64,000 nt of DNA from Robertmurraya dakarensis (GTDB lineage: Bacteria; Bacillota; Bacilli; Bacillales; Cytobacillaceae): positions 2,222,244 to 2,286,243 of the forward strand of contig NZ_LT707409.1 in NCBI RefSeq assembly GCF_900156875.1, written 5' to 3'. The notes under the pieces were generated by a model. It searched no databases and was not told the DNA's origin. It worked only from the letters and a program-made list of their open reading frames with translations. This document shows, in pieces, positions 48,623-59,292 of this stretch. The first letter of the stretch is position 1; the number at the start of each line of letters is the position of its first letter. Made by a program: the position numbers and the translations under genes.

Positions 48623-50793
48623 GCCTGTTTCACCTTCTGTTTTGACATTTCTGGATACTCAATACGTGAATGGAAAATTCCCTTCAAAGTTTCACAAAAT
48701 GTATTTGCAACGATTTCCAGTTCCTTTAACGTTAAGTCACATTCATTTAATTGCCCATCTTGCAGACGATCGGCAATAATATTCCGAACCAATCCTTCAA
48801 TTTTCTCCGGGTTCGGGCTTGACATCGAGCGCACCGCTGCCTCAACACTGTCAGCAATTCCAATGATAGCCGTTTCCTTTGTCTGCGCTTTCGGTCCAGG
48901 ATAACGATAATCCTTTTCGTCAACTTCCAGCCCATTTTGCTGGGCTTTATGGTAAAAGAACTTTAGCAGCGTCGTTCCATGATGTTGTTCCGCTATATCA
49001 ATAATCTCCTTTGGAAGACGGTATTTACGCAGTATTTCCGCCCCTTCAACGGCATGTGCAATTATAATATTTTTACTTGTCTGCGGCGGCAAGCGGTCAT
49101 GTGGATTATCAATATTCATTTGGTTTTCGATAAAAAACTGCGGTCGATTCGTTTTACCAATATCATGATAATAACACCCCACTCTAGCCAATAAACCATT
49201 CGCACCAATCGCTTCACAAGCTGATTCCGATAAATTCGCAACCATCACACTGTGATGATAAGTGCCGGGTGCTTCAGTGAGAATTTTGCGTATCAAAGGA
49301 TGGTTAGGGTTTGAAAGCTCAATCAGCCTCATTGTTGACAGTATCCCAAATCCCGCTTCAAAAAAAGGAAGCAGTCCCATCGTTAGTACTGCAGATGTAA
49401 TCCCTGAAATAAACGCAGCTAAAAAATGGAAGGAGTATTCGAGCGCATTATATTGTCCATTTTTCATAAGAACTAACGAAAAAATGACCACAAGGTTTAC
49501 AAAAGAAATAAAAACTCCCGCTTGCAATATCTTTGCCCGCTGGTTTTGCTTGCTTAAATATAAAACTGCGGCAATTCCACTGCACAGCATGTAAATTCCC
49601 ACTTCTACATTTAAAGAACTGGTAATTCCCTGATTAAACATGATACTTCCACAGATAGCCATAATAGCGGTCCACAATAGGGCTATTCTCTCATCAATCA
49701 AAATTCTGATTAACATAGCTCCCATCGCTGCCGGAAAGACATATCCTATCTCTGAGTATTCAATTTGCTGCATTAAGCTGATTCCTTTTAACAGAATAAT
49801 TGAAAGGAGAAAAATAATACTAAACAGCAATAAGTAAGTCTGTTTCGTTTCGGACTTTACATTCATTTCATAGAAATAATAGTACAAGGCACCTAGCAGG
49901 ATCCCAATTAGCAAGAGAAGACCGATAAAAGGCAAATAAGAGTTCTCATTATCCAATAGGCCTACTAATTCTAGCTGCCGGTAAATTTCGCGATTAATGA
50001 GCTGGTTCTCTTCCACAATGATCTGTCCCTGGAGAATCTTTACAGGGTCTACACTTTCTCTAGCCTGCTGCCTCAGTTCCTGTGTTGCTTCGACATCGAA
50101 GAACTCATTTTGCATAATGGCATAGCGCCCTAATTCTACAGCAGCATTTTTCAAACCTGTATCTAAGTTCGTATACTTTAATTCTTCCTCAACTCTTTTT
50201 TTGCCATTCTCAACCTGGTCTGCCGATATCGTGTTTCTCATAATGTTGTGAATAGCCGTAACAGTTAGATCTTTGGCTATTCCTAAGTTTTCCGGCGACG
50301 CGGTTACAAGACTTAAAAAAGTTGAATCAGAAACGGCCTCCGCCACATCAACTGTTAATTTCTCCTTCAGCATCGTTACCTTCTCAGCAGAGGTTGGCGG
50401 ATCATTCTTAGAAAACTCATTGTCTTCGGATGCGTTTTCTGGTTTCATGGCATTCTCTATATCCCTGTTGACTTCTATAGCAGAATCAAAGATTGATGTA
50501 ATCAAATCAACCCGGTTTTCATTGATCTCCGTCTTTAATACATATACATCCTTCACCTGTGCTTCTGCTTCTTCTTTCTTTCTTTCCGTACTCTCTTTAT
50601 CCGAAACCGTTACGGGGGAACGAATCGTTTCCGTCGCTACAGAAAATAAGTTTAAATTGAGTTTTTCTGGTTTTACATTGTTATACATCGATAGATATAG
50701 CACAATACCCAGCATTATAAATAGCAGTACACGAAAAAATGTTACATCTAATAAATTTCGAACCTTGGCCAATTGTTGTTGCAGCTTATCCAT
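48619..50793 (-). CDS. pgpH: 7TMR-HD cyclic-di-AMP phosphodiesterase PgpH (YqfF)
   Basis: The 724-residue protein has an N-terminal membrane helix, a large extracytoplasmic 7TMR-HDED domain (about 50-280), seven membrane helices (about 290-470), and a cytosolic HD domain with [26 protein letters not shown] and AHAVEG, ending near residue 710. It hydrolyses c-di-AMP. It lies between phoH and ybeY as in B. subtilis. Confidence 0.95.
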   Translation of the reverse strand: MDKLQQQLAKVRNLLDVTFFRVLLFIMLGIVLYLSMYNNVKPEKLNLNLFSVATETIRSPVTVSDKESTERKKEEAEAQVKDVYVLKTEINENRVDLITSIFDSAIEVNRDIENAMKPENASEDNEFSKNDPPTSAEKVTMLKEKLTVDVAEAVSDSTFLSLVTASPENLGIAKDLTVTAIHNIMRNTISADQVENGKKRVEEELKYTNLDTGLKNAAVELGRYAIMQNEFFDVEATQELRQQARESVDPVKILQGQIIVEENQLINREIYRQLELVGLLDNENSYLPFIGLLLLIGILLGALYYYFYEMNVKSETKQTYLLLFSIIFLLSIILLKGISLMQQIEYSEIGYVFPAAMGAMLIRILIDERIALLWTAIMAICGSIMFNQGITSSLNVEVGIYMLCSGIAAVLYLSKQNQRAKILQAGVFISFVNLVVIFSLVLMKNGQYNALEYSFHFLAAFISGITSAVLTMGLLPFFEAGFGILSTMRLIELSNPNHPLIRKILTEAPGTYHHSVMVANLSESACEAIGANGLLARVGCYYHDIGKTNRPQFFIENQMNIDNPHDRLPPQTSKNIIIAHAVEGAEILRKYRLPKEIIDIAEQHHGTTLLKFFYHKAQQNGLEVDEKDYRYPGPKAQTKETAIIGIADSVEAAVRSMSSPNPEKIEGLVRNIIADRLQDGQLNECDLTLKELEIVANTFCETLKGIFHSRIEYPEMSKQKVKQA

Positions 50794-50829
50794 TTTGACC
50801 CCTCCTATCTTGGCAAATATTGGTCAGAT

Positions 50830-50997
50830 AAGCAAGTATTAAGAGTATTACCTATATTATGTAAAAATCATAACAGGTTTCCTGATAAGTTTCATCCTAA
50901 AAAAATAGTAACACAACTAGATAGCAAAAAGCCCATTTTGATAAAAACAAAAATAACAACAGAACAATTTGACAGAATTATGAAGGAATCGCTGTAA
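50830..50997 (+). other. Possible small ORF or gene remnant
   Basis: In the 258-bp gap between pgpH and phoH the plus strand reads without stops to 50997, ending KKIVTQLDSKKPILIKTKI and then TTEQFDRIMKESL. The tail looks protein-like, but I find no ribosome binding site or good start; the only ATG lies antisense inside pgpH. It may be a remnant. Confidence 0.25.
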
Positions 50998-51020
50998 ATC
51001 CCCTCACTCGTTCACATCGA

Positions 51021-51049
51021 AAAACCGCTTGGAATATCCAAACGGTTCA
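51021..51049 (-). terminator. Terminator after phoH
   Basis: The stem AACCGCTTGGA/TCCAAACGGTT (one wobble) is followed by TTTTTCG on the minus strand. Confidence 0.8.
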
Positions 51050-51051
51050 TT

Positions 51052-52011
51052 TTAATTATTGCTTTCGTAAGCTTGTATAATTTTCGCAACTAATGGATGC
51101 CGGACAACATCGCCTTGTTCGAAGAATATAAATCCGATTCCTTTCACACCTTGCAGGATCCTTTCTGATTCTATTAAACCTGATTGAACTCCTTTTGGTA
51201 AATCAACCTGAGTTTTGTCTCCTGTAATAACCATCTTTGACCCAAAACCAAGCCGTGTCAGGAACATTTTCATTTGCGCTTTAGTGGTGTTTTGCGCTTC
51301 GTCCAAAATGACATAGGCATCATCTAATGTACGCCCTCTCATATAGGCTAATGGAGCAATTTCAATTATACCTCTTTCAATAAGCCTTGATGTATGTTCA
51401 ACTCCCAAAATATCATGCAAAGCATCATATAAAGGACGCAGGTACGGATCCACTTTCTCTTTAAGATCCCCTGGCAAAAATCCAAGACTTTCTCCCGCTT
51501 CCACAGCAGGCCTCGTCAAAATAATTCGTTTTACAAAACCATTTCTTAAAGCATTGACTGCCATTACGACGGCTAAATACGTCTTTCCGGTCCCCGCTGG
51601 TCCAATCCCAAATACAAGATCCTTTTTTTTCATTGCCGCAATGTATTGCTGCTGACCAAGCGTTTTAACCCGGATTGATTTCCCTTTAGCATTCTTTGTA
51701 ATTTCTTCATCAAAAATATCCTTAAAGTATTCCAATGTTCCTTTTTTAGCCATTTGAATCGCATACATGACATCACGTCCACCTATGCCAATTCCTTTTC
51801 TAATAAGGTGAACAAGCTGTTCAATAATCCTGTTTGCAAGTTCAACAGATTCTTCTGTCCCTGAGACCTGAATATTTTCTCCTCTTGTGACAACCGATAC
51901 ATTCAGTTCATCTTCGATCATTTTTAGATTGGCATCGGAATTTCCTAATATCGCCAACGCTTCATTTGGATTTTCTAATTGGACACTAATGGTTTTCAAA
52001 TCTTCTGTCAT
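51052..52011 (-). CDS. phoH: PhoH-family ATPase
   Basis: The 319-residue protein has an N-terminal KH-like segment, then a RecD-like ATPase with Walker A GPAGTGKT (137-144), LTRPAVEAGESLGFLPGDL and Walker B VILDEAQN. PhoH proteins are linked to RNA metabolism and ribosome maturation. The start overlaps the yqfD stop by 4 nt, so it can be expressed with the sporulation genes upstream. Confidence 0.94.
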   Translation of the reverse strand: MTEDLKTISVQLENPNEALAILGNSDANLKMIEDELNVSVVTRGENIQVSGTEESVELANRIIEQLVHLIRKGIGIGGRDVMYAIQMAKKGTLEYFKDIFDEEITKNAKGKSIRVKTLGQQQYIAAMKKKDLVFGIGPAGTGKTYLAVVMAVNALRNGFVKRIILTRPAVEAGESLGFLPGDLKEKVDPYLRPLYDALHDILGVEHTSRLIERGIIEIAPLAYMRGRTLDDAYVILDEAQNTTKAQMKMFLTRLGFGSKMVITGDKTQVDLPKGVQSGLIESERILQGVKGIGFIFFEQGDVVRHPLVAKIIQAYESNN

Positions 52012-53201
52012 TCCGACTCTCCTTGAATTATTGGATATGCTTTTGCAATATTTTCTATCACTTGGAAATGCATTGATAAATATACTTTACCATTCTGAAT
52101 TCTATGGTGCAAAACATTTTCCCCTTTAATAGTAGCATCTTCAGGGAGAAGGTTTTTTATATCTTTTCTCGCCATTTCTTTTGCCACGTCAATCGCTTCT
52201 TCTTTTGTATAAACTCTTGTGATATCTTCACTTTCTCTATACGTATCATGCACATAATGTATAGGCAGTTTCCATTTCAAAAATTTAAATTGTTTTTCAT
52301 TTTTTTCTTTTTCAAAATCAGGATAAGATACCTTGCCAAAACCCCAAATAGGTATTGACATATCACCGACCTTTATAAAATGCTTTTCTTCCTCATTGCC
52401 ATTAAATACTTTAAAGTTGCTTTTTAATGGGAGGACAACCTGAGACTTGTACCATGTTTCGCCAAAAATTTCTCCTTTTGCCGAAACAGACTTTTCTTCC
52501 CCTTCTTTTCCAATCTGACCAGAGACTAAGAGCTGACCAGGTTTTACATGGTCATTAACGGAAACGACTGGCTGTCCTTCCTCCACAAACATATCAACAA
52601 TCACTGCTTTTTTCGTCGCAAGTAAATTCTGAGGTCCAAATTGTTCAGGTTTTTCCGGTTCATTTTTTTCCACTACTTGAAGATGATAAGTTGTCCCTTG
52701 AACCTCTACTCCAATCCACGTAATACTGCTGACTCCGTTGGTTATTTTTCTCTGTATTGATTCTGGGTCATCAACTAAAAATTGGAGCTTCCCTTTCTTA
52801 ACACCAATCTCATCAAGTTGTTTTCTAATTTCATATTCTGTTGCAGGGTCCGCCCCTTTTATCTCAATTCCCCAAATCATATTGGACAACAGAAAAACAA
52901 TGACAAGGAAAGTTCCTCCTCCAATCAAGAATCCGCTATTTTTTAACAGCCTTTTCATCAAGAATGGGAGGCCTGTCCGTGCAAGGAACTCAATTTTACA
53001 ATCTGAGTTCCTTGCTTCATGTCTAAGGTTATGAATATCTTCTAATGAAATTTGAAAAGTTACAGCGGCTGTCCCATGTCTCTTGACATTCCAAATCAAT
53101 ATATCACTTCTAGTGAGGGCATTGATGAACCTTTCAAGCCCTTTCCCCGATACTTTAACTGTCACATATCCCGAGTATAAATGAATCCATTGGTTTCTCA
53201 T
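52008..53201 (-). CDS. yqfD: Sporulation protein YqfD
   Basis: The 397-residue protein has a cytosolic domain of about 90 residues, a membrane segment (GFLIGGGTFLVIVFLLSNMIWGIEI) and a large outer domain (POTRA-like start at IKGADPATEYEIRKQL, then KKAVIVDMFVEEGQPVV). It is a conserved sporulation protein found only in spore formers. It is coupled to phoH. Confidence 0.92.
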   Translation of the reverse strand: MRNQWIHLYSGYVTVKVSGKGLERFINALTRSDILIWNVKRHGTAAVTFQISLEDIHNLRHEARNSDCKIEFLARTGLPFLMKRLLKNSGFLIGGGTFLVIVFLLSNMIWGIEIKGADPATEYEIRKQLDEIGVKKGKLQFLVDDPESIQRKITNGVSSITWIGVEVQGTTYHLQVVEKNEPEKPEQFGPQNLLATKKAVIVDMFVEEGQPVVSVNDHVKPGQLLVSGQIGKEGEEKSVSAKGEIFGETWYKSQVVLPLKSNFKVFNGNEEEKHFIKVGDMSIPIWGFGKVSYPDFEKEKNEKQFKFLKWKLPIHYVHDTYRESEDITRVYTKEEAIDVAKEMARKDIKNLLPEDATIKGENVLHHRIQNGKVYLSMHFQVIENIAKAYPIIQGESE

Positions 53202-53261
53202 TTTCTGCCTCCAGCACGTTCAAAATTTATTGATGAATGAATTTGATCAATTACTGTAAGC

Positions 53262-53552
53262 CTATTTATCATCATTTAGGTAGATCACCTGCTCAATTTT
53301 TCCTTCGAGCAAAATTTCCTCAGGCAGGATCGTTTTTATGACAAAAGCTTTTCCCTTCACTAAGAGCTGACCTTGTTTTAATAGGAGCCTTAGCTCTTTA
53401 TCTGAGAACGCAATAAGCCCACGGTGATTTTCAATGTAAATGTGTAATTGACCAACCATCGTTATGCGGGGTAGATCCATCATGACATCTTGAGGAAGTT
53501 CCATTTGTTTCGTCATCCAGCTTTTTATTTGTTGTCCCCACTTTTTTGCCAT
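53262..53552 (-). CDS. yqfC: Sporulation protein YqfC
   Basis: The roughly 96-residue protein contains LPQDVMMDLPRITMVGQLHIYIENHRGL, typical of the YqfC/YabP family. It is a sigma-E-dependent mother-cell protein in B. subtilis. I use the ATG at 53552, 7 nt after AAAGGGGG. That ribosome binding site lies within the 3' arm of the hairpin at 53559-53602. It is 60 bp upstream of yqfD. Confidence 0.92.
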   Translation of the reverse strand: MAKKWGQQIKSWMTKQMELPQDVMMDLPRITMVGQLHIYIENHRGLIAFSDKELRLLLKQGQLLVKGKAFVIKTILPEEILLEGKIEQVIYLNDDK

Positions 53553-53558
53553 AAAAAA

Positions 53559-53602
53559 AGAACCCCCTTTCATCTCATATTTATGAGACAAAAGAAGGTT
53601 CT
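53559..53602 (-). terminator. Terminator hairpin that contains the yqfC ribosome binding site
   Basis: A 21-bp stem (53559-53579 with 53582-53602, including four G-U wobbles) has a two-base loop and is followed by T7 that runs right up to the yqfC ATG. It should end transcription of the upstream floA-yqfB unit, and in any read-through RNA it would bury the yqfC AAAGGGGG. Confidence 0.85.
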
Positions 53603-53664
53603 AGCACTTCTTTTTGCTGTAGAAACAATCATTCCCTTTAGGAAAGTTATTCTAATACCACCTA

Positions 53665-54123
53665 TTATTTCATTGATCGATGTGGTTTCTTTGCTCTTGG
53701 CGGACCCAGAATTTCTGACCATACAATCGCCTCAGCTACCTTTTCCTTTTCAATCAGGAAGGCCTTTTCAGAATAAGAAGCTTCAGGCTTTTTCCTTTGT
53801 TGATTTAATCGGCTTACCGACGCTGCTCTTTCCGCTTTTTCTGATGCTCTTCTCTGTTTATCTTTCAGTTCAGCTAATTGAGCTTCTGCACGCTTCTTCT
53901 TTTCGCTATATATTTCCTCAATATTACTGATCGCAGGTTCAGCATCAGCAATGACCTCTGGTTCTTTTTTCAAGTCCTCAAAGGAAGGAAACGGGATATT
54001 TTCGACGAAAGGCTTAGCCGTATCTGTTTTTGTTTTCTTCTTGCTTTTTCCTTTATTAAAAAGGGAGGAAATAACCCATATGACAATTATAGGAATCAGA
54101 GGGTTTTCAAACAATAATTCCAA
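53665..54123 (-). CDS. YqfB-position membrane-anchored protein
   Basis: The 152-residue protein has one N-terminal membrane segment (NPLIPIIVIWVISSLF), a basic patch (NKGKSKKKTKT), a charged coiled coil (SEKKKRAEAQLAELKDKQRRASEKAERAAS) and a conserved-looking end (EAIVWSEILGPPRAKKPH). The position between floA and yqfC is that of B. subtilis yqfB; homology is not confirmed. It probably belongs to the yqeZ-floA unit and may work at the flotillin membrane sites. Confidence 0.7.
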   Translation of the reverse strand: MELLFENPLIPIIVIWVISSLFNKGKSKKKTKTDTAKPFVENIPFPSFEDLKKEPEVIADAEPAISNIEEIYSEKKKRAEAQLAELKDKQRRASEKAERAASVSRLNQQRKKPEASYSEKAFLIEKEKVAEAIVWSEILGPPRAKKPHRSMK

Positions 54124-54161
54124 GGCAGAACCTCTCCCTTCTGTTAGCAGGCTAGCTTAAC

Positions 54162-55160
54162 TTAGTTTTGTTTTTTGTCATCCTTATCACCTGTGATTTT
54201 ACCAATCGAGTCTCTCATATCTGTATCCGCTGAAATATTTTGGATATTCATATAATCCATTACCCCGATATTTCCGGAACGAAGTGCTTCGGCCATCGCT
54301 TGAGGTACCGTTGCTTCCGCTTCCACTACTTTCGCTCTCATTTCTTCCACTCGAGCCTTCATTTCCTGTTCTTGCGCTACAGCCATAGCACGGCGTTCTT
54401 CTGCTTTTGCTTGGGCAATCTTCTTATCTGCTTCTGCTTGCTCGGTTTGAAGTTCGGCACCAATGTTCTTGCCGATATCTACATCCGCAATATCAATGGA
54501 TAGAATTTCAAAAGCAGTTCCAGCATCCAGTCCTTTCGCTAGGACAGTCTGTGAAATCATATCAGGGTTTTCTAAAACTTTTTTATGATTGTCAGACGAA
54601 CCGATGGTTGAGACAATCCCTTCCCCTACACGTGCAACAATTGTTTCTTCACCAGCTCCACCAACTAAACGATCGATGTTTGCCCTTACCGTTATTCTTG
54701 CCTTCGCTTTAACCTCAATCCCATCCATCGCTACACCAGCAATAAATGGAGTCTCAATGACTTTTGGATTTACACTCATTTGAACAGCTTCGAGTACATC
54801 ACGACCTGCTAAATCAATGGCAGCACAACGTTCAAAGCTTAATTCGATATTTGCCCGGTGGGCAGCAATTAAAGCATTAACAACTCTGTCTACATTTCCT
54901 CCAGCAAGATAGTGGCTTTCTAATTGATTCGTCGTCACATTAAGTCCAGCTTTGTGTGCCTTAATTAACGGATTAATGACTCGGCTGGGAATAACACGGC
55001 GGAGTCTCATCCCGACCAGTGTGAAAATACTTACTCTGACACCCGCTGCTAATGCTGATATCCACAGCATTACAGGTACAAAAGTTAACAATATAGCAAT
55101 GAATACGATTCCAAGTACTACAGCAATTAATAAAAATGCTCCCGAAGGGGTAATAGTCAT
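54162..55160 (-). CDS. floA: Flotillin-like protein FloA
   Basis: The 332-residue protein has a membrane-inserted N-terminus ([32 protein letters not shown]), an SPFH/PHB-like domain and an Ala/Glu-rich coiled coil ([34 protein letters not shown]). It scaffolds functional membrane microdomains. It is coupled to the NfeD-type gene yqeZ by a TAATG overlap. Confidence 0.96.
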   Translation of the reverse strand: MTITPSGAFLLIAVVLGIVFIAILLTFVPVMLWISALAAGVRVSIFTLVGMRLRRVIPSRVINPLIKAHKAGLNVTTNQLESHYLAGGNVDRVVNALIAAHRANIELSFERCAAIDLAGRDVLEAVQMSVNPKVIETPFIAGVAMDGIEVKAKARITVRANIDRLVGGAGEETIVARVGEGIVSTIGSSDNHKKVLENPDMISQTVLAKGLDAGTAFEILSIDIADVDIGKNIGAELQTEQAEADKKIAQAKAEERRAMAVAQEQEMKARVEEMRAKVVEAEATVPQAMAEALRSGNIGVMDYMNIQNISADTDMRDSIGKITGDKDDKKQN

Positions 55161-56515
55161 TATTTTTCCTCCTGATTTCTTTTATCTAAATTTTTTATTT
55201 CACGTACAACAATTCTTGAACCTTCAACTTTAACAATTCTAACTAAGGCGCCTTTTTGTATAAACGCACCCTCACTGACGACATCGATACGTTCATCTTT
55301 GATTAGTACCGTACCTGATGGACGCAATGCAGTAACTGTGCAGCCTTCTAATCCAATTAAATCAGTACGATTCAAGTTTGACACATAACCGCTCTCAGTA
55401 CTAGTTGAATCCGTTAGAATCAATTTCTTAAATATTTTCATTTTTTTACCAAACACCTTTACCATAAGGATGGATGCTAAAATGGAAATCCCTATCGCAA
55501 TAAGCAGGGAAACTCCCATATGAACAACATTATCGGTTGCTAAAAATAAACTTCCTAATATGGCCACTGCACCTAGTATTCCCGCTATCCCTCCTGGAAG
55601 GAATAATTCTAATATGAGTAACCCAATCCCAACTACAAATAAAATAATGGTCTCGTACCCTGCAAGTCCAGCTACTAAGTGTCCATAGAAAAACAGCAAT
55701 AGAGCAGATAAACCCATGAATCCAGGAATGCCAAAACCTGGTGAATATAGTTCAAGGACAAGTCCGAGGCTTCCTACTGATAATAAAATAGGAATGACAA
55801 CCGGATGCGTAATAAATCTGGCAATCTTCTCGGCAAAGCTTTCATCCACAGCACGAATTTCAGCATTAGAGTAACCAAGCTTATCAATTAATTCATCGAG
55901 GCTTGACACGGTACCTTCAGAATATCCAACTTCCAACGCCTGATCAGCAGTAAGGGTTAATAATTTGCCGCTTGGTGCTCCATATTCTGGTATATCCACT
56001 TCAGCATCAGCCATTGCAAGAGCATATTGTGGATCACGTCCATTTTGTTCTGCAGCGCCTTTCATTGCGCTTAACCAATAAGATTGGGCTTTTTGATCTG
56101 CAGCATTCCCTTGTTGATCAATAACAGCTGCAGCCCCCATCGTTGATCCCGGTACCATATAGATCTCATCAGTATTCAAAGAGATAAACGCACCTGCTGA
56201 CAGCGCATCCTTATTTATAAATGAAATGGTCTTAATTTTTGTTGAAGTGAGCAGTCTCCCAATTTCTCCCGCTGCATCGACAGCACCACCAGGAGTATTA
56301 ATTTCAAAAATAATAGCACTTGCTTTATCTTGTTCAGCTAACTCGATGGACCTTTCCAAAAATGCGGAAAGACCCTTTTCCACTGTTTCCTCAAGTGGAA
56401 CAACATAGATAATTTCATTATTAGCATTGCCTTTAAACGGTAACAGCGTGAGAAGAACTCCCGCAATCAATAAGATAGCAAAATACAAGTATCTTCGCTT
56501 TATTCCATGGGACAT
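55160..56515 (-). CDS. yqeZ: NfeD-type membrane serine protease YqeZ
   Basis: The 451-residue protein has a signal-anchor, a ClpP-like domain ([15 protein letters not shown], catalytic serine in ALSAGAF, lysine in [12 protein letters not shown]), four to five membrane segments and a C-terminal OB-fold NfeD domain (about 385-445). It is a partner of FloA in B. subtilis. Confidence 0.94.
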   Translation of the reverse strand: MSHGIKRRYLYFAILLIAGVLLTLLPFKGNANNEIIYVVPLEETVEKGLSAFLERSIELAEQDKASAIIFEINTPGGAVDAAGEIGRLLTSTKIKTISFINKDALSAGAFISLNTDEIYMVPGSTMGAAAVIDQQGNAADQKAQSYWLSAMKGAAEQNGRDPQYALAMADAEVDIPEYGAPSGKLLTLTADQALEVGYSEGTVSSLDELIDKLGYSNAEIRAVDESFAEKIARFITHPVVIPILLSVGSLGLVLELYSPGFGIPGFMGLSALLLFFYGHLVAGLAGYETIILFVVGIGLLILELFLPGGIAGILGAVAILGSLFLATDNVVHMGVSLLIAIGISILASILMVKVFGKKMKIFKKLILTDSTSTESGYVSNLNRTDLIGLEGCTVTALRPSGTVLIKDERIDVVSEGAFIQKGALVRIVKVEGSRIVVREIKNLDKRNQEEK

Positions 56516-56636
56516 CTTTTAACCTCCTTTCGATTTCATCATTGATACTAGTACTACGAAAGATATTGTAAAAGGTTTCACGATTATTAGTATTTATTCC
56601 CCACCATTATATCCCAGATAACGAAAATTACTATAA

Positions 56637-56674
56637 TAAAAAGACCGCAGGGATTTTTCCTGCGGTCTTTTTTT
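56637..56674 (-). terminator. Terminator after yqeY
   Basis: An 11-bp stem AAGACCGCAGG/CCTGCGGTCTT with a 7-nt loop has A/T runs on both sides. Confidence 0.92.
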
Positions 56675-56686
56675 TAGTTCTTCTTA

Positions 56687-57130
56687 TTATGAAAGGTGTT
56701 GTTGTACAAGTTTATTAACTAGCGATCCGTCTGCTTTACCTTTAACTTTTGGCATAATAGCAGCCATCACTTTACCCATTTCTGCTTTAGAAGCAGCACC
56801 TATTTCATTAATTGTTTCTTGAACAATTTGAGATAGCTCTTCTTCTGAAAGCTGCTCAGGCATATACTCCTCGACATACTGTAATTCAGTACGTATTTTG
56901 TCAACCAAGTCTTCACGACCTGCCTTTTCAAATTCATGGAGGGAGTCCTTGCGTTGTTTTACTTCGCGAGAAAGGACAGTCAACTCTTGTTCTTCGGATA
57001 ACTCTTGTCCGAGTTTAATTGCTTCATTTTGAATGGAAGCTTTTATCATCCGAATCACGGTGAGCTTTTCTTTTTCTTTGTTTTTCATCGCTTGTTTCAT
57101 ATCTTGATTTAAACGCTCGAGAAGACTCAA
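56687..57130 (-). CDS. yqeY: GatB/YqeY domain protein
   Basis: The 147-residue helical protein begins [29 protein letters not shown] and ends in a small C-terminal domain ([26 protein letters not shown]) shared with GatB, where it binds tRNA. The function alone is unknown. The start is TTG. It lies 16 bp after rpsU. Confidence 0.94.
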   Translation of the reverse strand: MSLLERLNQDMKQAMKNKEKEKLTVIRMIKASIQNEAIKLGQELSEEQELTVLSREVKQRKDSLHEFEKAGREDLVDKIRTELQYVEEYMPEQLSEEELSQIVQETINEIGAASKAEMGKVMAAIMPKVKGKADGSLVNKLVQQHLS

Positions 57131-57146
57131 TCAATTACACCCTCTC

Positions 57147-57320
57147 TTAAAACTTACGTTTTCTTGCAGCTTCTGACTTTTTCTTACGTTTTACACTAGG
57201 CTTTTCGTAGAATTCGCGCTTTCTAGCTTCTTGTAAAGTACCAGTTTTTGACACTGAACGTTTGAAGCGACGAAGAGCATCTTCAAGCGATTCGTTTTTA
57301 CGAACGACGGTTTTAGACAT
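57147..57320 (-). CDS. rpsU: 30S ribosomal protein S21
   Basis: The 57-residue protein begins [19 protein letters not shown] and ends in a basic [14 protein letters not shown] tail. The ATG at 57320 follows GGAGGG; a reading from 57350 is an artefact. It is the first gene of the rpsU-yqeY unit. Confidence 0.97.
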
Positions 57321-57382
57321 TCTCTTTCCCTCCCTCCGAACACAACACACTTACACCACACATGAAAATCATGTACTTTGCA

Positions 57383-57411
57383 ATTATAATATAAGGTTGA
57401 TACAAGGTCAA
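57383..57411 (-). promoter_or_regulatory. Sigma-A promoter of rpsU-yqeY
   Basis: TTGACC, 17-bp spacer, TATAAT on the minus strand, about 60 bp upstream of the rpsU start; close to consensus. Confidence 0.88.
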
Positions 57412-57529
57412 CACTAATCTCCTTTTCCTTTTAAATATGCTGCTAAATTTTTATGAAAAATTAACCATTATAAACGATAATATTGCGCATGTCACTGTAT
57501 TCACCACCATATATTGAAATGGAGGAGAG

Positions 57530-58459
57530 ATGGACATGCTGCATCTACTATTATTTGTCATTTTCATTATTCTATTTATTTTAGGAATGACTTTTTTAAG
57601 AACAGGTTTATACAACGCTTCAGCAGAATCTCTGCAAGCATGGCTTGTAAAATTGACTGATACACCGTTGAAAGGCTTCATAGCAGGAATAATCGTCACA
57701 GGGATCCTTCAAAGCAGTTCAGCTGTTATGGTCATCACGATCGGATTAATCGCGGCTAAAATCCTAAGTTTTCCGCAATCGATAGGAATTATCTTAGGAA
57801 CAAATATCGGGACAACTTTTACTACAGAATTTATCACATTTAACATAGATTCCCTGCTTATACCAATGGCGATTATTGGGGCTATTTGTATCCTTTGCAA
57901 TCCATTGCCGATAAAAAGCTTAGGTTTTATTTTCCTTGGACTATCATCTGTATTTACAGCTATGAATGGGTTTGAAGCATCTGCAGCACCTATTGCATCT
58001 CTTTCATTACTTAAGGATTCATTTGAAGTATTAAATAGCAGTCATATTATAAGTATCTTTGCTGGTTCCATTCTAACTGCTATCATTCAGTCAAGCACTG
58101 CCGCTACCGGTATCGTAATGGGCTTTCTCTCTAGCCATATTCTTCATTTGGATACAGGAATTGCATTGGTCCTTGGTGCAAATATCGGTACATGCATGAC
58201 GGCCTATATTGCTAGTATTGGCAGTGGCAGAGAAGCCAAATTATGCGCCTATGCTCATATTTGGTTAAACGTCTTGGGAGTTTTACTATTTTTTCCTTTT
58301 ATTAACATGTTAACAGAGCTTGCCGGTTATTTATCATCTTATCCAGAAACTCAATTAGCTCATATCAGTGTCATATTTAATTGTTTAAGTTCCATTATCA
58401 TTTTGCCTTTCGCAAAATCATTTGGTGAACTCATCGAAAAAACACATGGCGGTACATAA
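57530..58459 (+). CDS. Short Na+/phosphate cotransporter family protein
   Basis: The 309-residue protein has two Na_Pi_cotrans repeats: ILQSSSAVMVITIG with LGTNIGTTFTTEFI, and IIQSSTAATGIVMG with LGANIGTCMTAYI. It lacks the PhoU domain of the longer relative at 18885. It may carry phosphate or another anion with sodium. Two ATG codons (57530, 57536) follow GGAGGAG; the first is used here. It is divergent from rpsU and convergent with deoC. Confidence 0.85.
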   Translation: MDMLHLLLFVIFIILFILGMTFLRTGLYNASAESLQAWLVKLTDTPLKGFIAGIIVTGILQSSSAVMVITIGLIAAKILSFPQSIGIILGTNIGTTFTTEFITFNIDSLLIPMAIIGAICILCNPLPIKSLGFIFLGLSSVFTAMNGFEASAAPIASLSLLKDSFEVLNSSHIISIFAGSILTAIIQSSTAATGIVMGFLSSHILHLDTGIALVLGANIGTCMTAYIASIGSGREAKLCAYAHIWLNVLGVLLFFPFINMLTELAGYLSSYPETQLAHISVIFNCLSSIIILPFAKSFGELIEKTHGGT

Positions 58460-58489
58460 AAAATGCCGGAATCTCTCCGGCATTTTTTT
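58458..58489. terminator. Bidirectional terminator
   Basis: A 13-bp stem (AAAAAATGCCGGA) with an ATCTC loop overlaps the deoC stop codon. Confidence 0.9.
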
Positions 58490-59159
58490 AATAATCTTCA
58501 GTTGAAGTCAGTCCTTGTACAATAGCAATCCCAGAGCTTGCTCCGATGCGGGTTGCACCAGCTTCAATCATTTTAGCCGCATCTTCTGCACTGCGGACGC
58601 CGCCAGACGCTTTTACACCCAGTTCAGGTCCAACAGTTTTTCTCATTAATGCTATATCTTCGACCGAAGCACCGCTTGTAGAGAAACCTGTAGAGGTCTT
58701 AACAAAGTCTGCGCCAGCTTTAACAGATAATTGACATGCACGAACCTTTTCTTCATCCGTCAGAAGAGATGTTTCAATAATGACTTTTGTTATAGCTTTT
58801 CCTTTAGCTGCTTCCACAACCGCACGAATATCTTTTTCAACAGCCTCGTCATTTCCATCTTTCAGTGCACCAATATTAATCACCATATCCACTTCAGTTG
58901 CGCCATTTTCAATAGCATTTTTTGTCTCGAAAGCTTTTGTTTCTGAAGTAGTTGCACCCAGCGGAAACCCAATAACTGTACATACCTTTACCTCACTGCC
59001 CCTTAAAAGCTCACTCGCAGTTTTAACCCATGTTGGATTTACACAAACAGATGCAAATGAATACTCTTTTGCCTCTTCACATAGTTTTTCAATTTGTCCT
59101 TTTTGGGCTTCTGCCTTTAAAAGAGTATGATCAATGTAACTTGCAATATTTTTTACCAT
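58488..59159 (-). CDS. deoC: Deoxyribose-phosphate aldolase
   Basis: The 223-residue TIM-barrel class I aldolase splits 2-deoxyribose-5-phosphate. The Schiff-base lysine is K154 in [17 protein letters not shown] and [11 protein letters not shown] are conserved. It lies apart from the other deoxyribonucleoside genes, although cdd of the same pathway is at 47173. Confidence 0.96.
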   Translation of the reverse strand: MVKNIASYIDHTLLKAEAQKGQIEKLCEEAKEYSFASVCVNPTWVKTASELLRGSEVKVCTVIGFPLGATTSETKAFETKNAIENGATEVDMVINIGALKDGNDEAVEKDIRAVVEAAKGKAITKVIIETSLLTDEEKVRACQLSVKAGADFVKTSTGFSTSGASVEDIALMRKTVGPELGVKASGGVRSAEDAAKMIEAGATRIGASSGIAIVQGLTSTEDY

Positions 59160-59292
59160 AAAGGAAGCTCCTTTCGACGCGAAAAATTAGATGTACGTAC
59201 CTCTTATCATCATATCATTGACATTTACTTTAATCGAGATTATTTTTTGTTATTTGTGATAAAACTAACCATATATTTTAGAAGAATAAAAA

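Noticed and set aside
49262-50842. Long plus-strand ORFs antisense to pgpH
   Set aside because: Serine/isoleucine-rich products mirror the helical protein on the other strand; no ribosome binding sites.
53490-53930. Plus-strand ORF of 146 codons across yqfC and the yqfB-like gene
   Set aside because: It is antisense to two supported genes and spans a terminator hairpin; no start signal.
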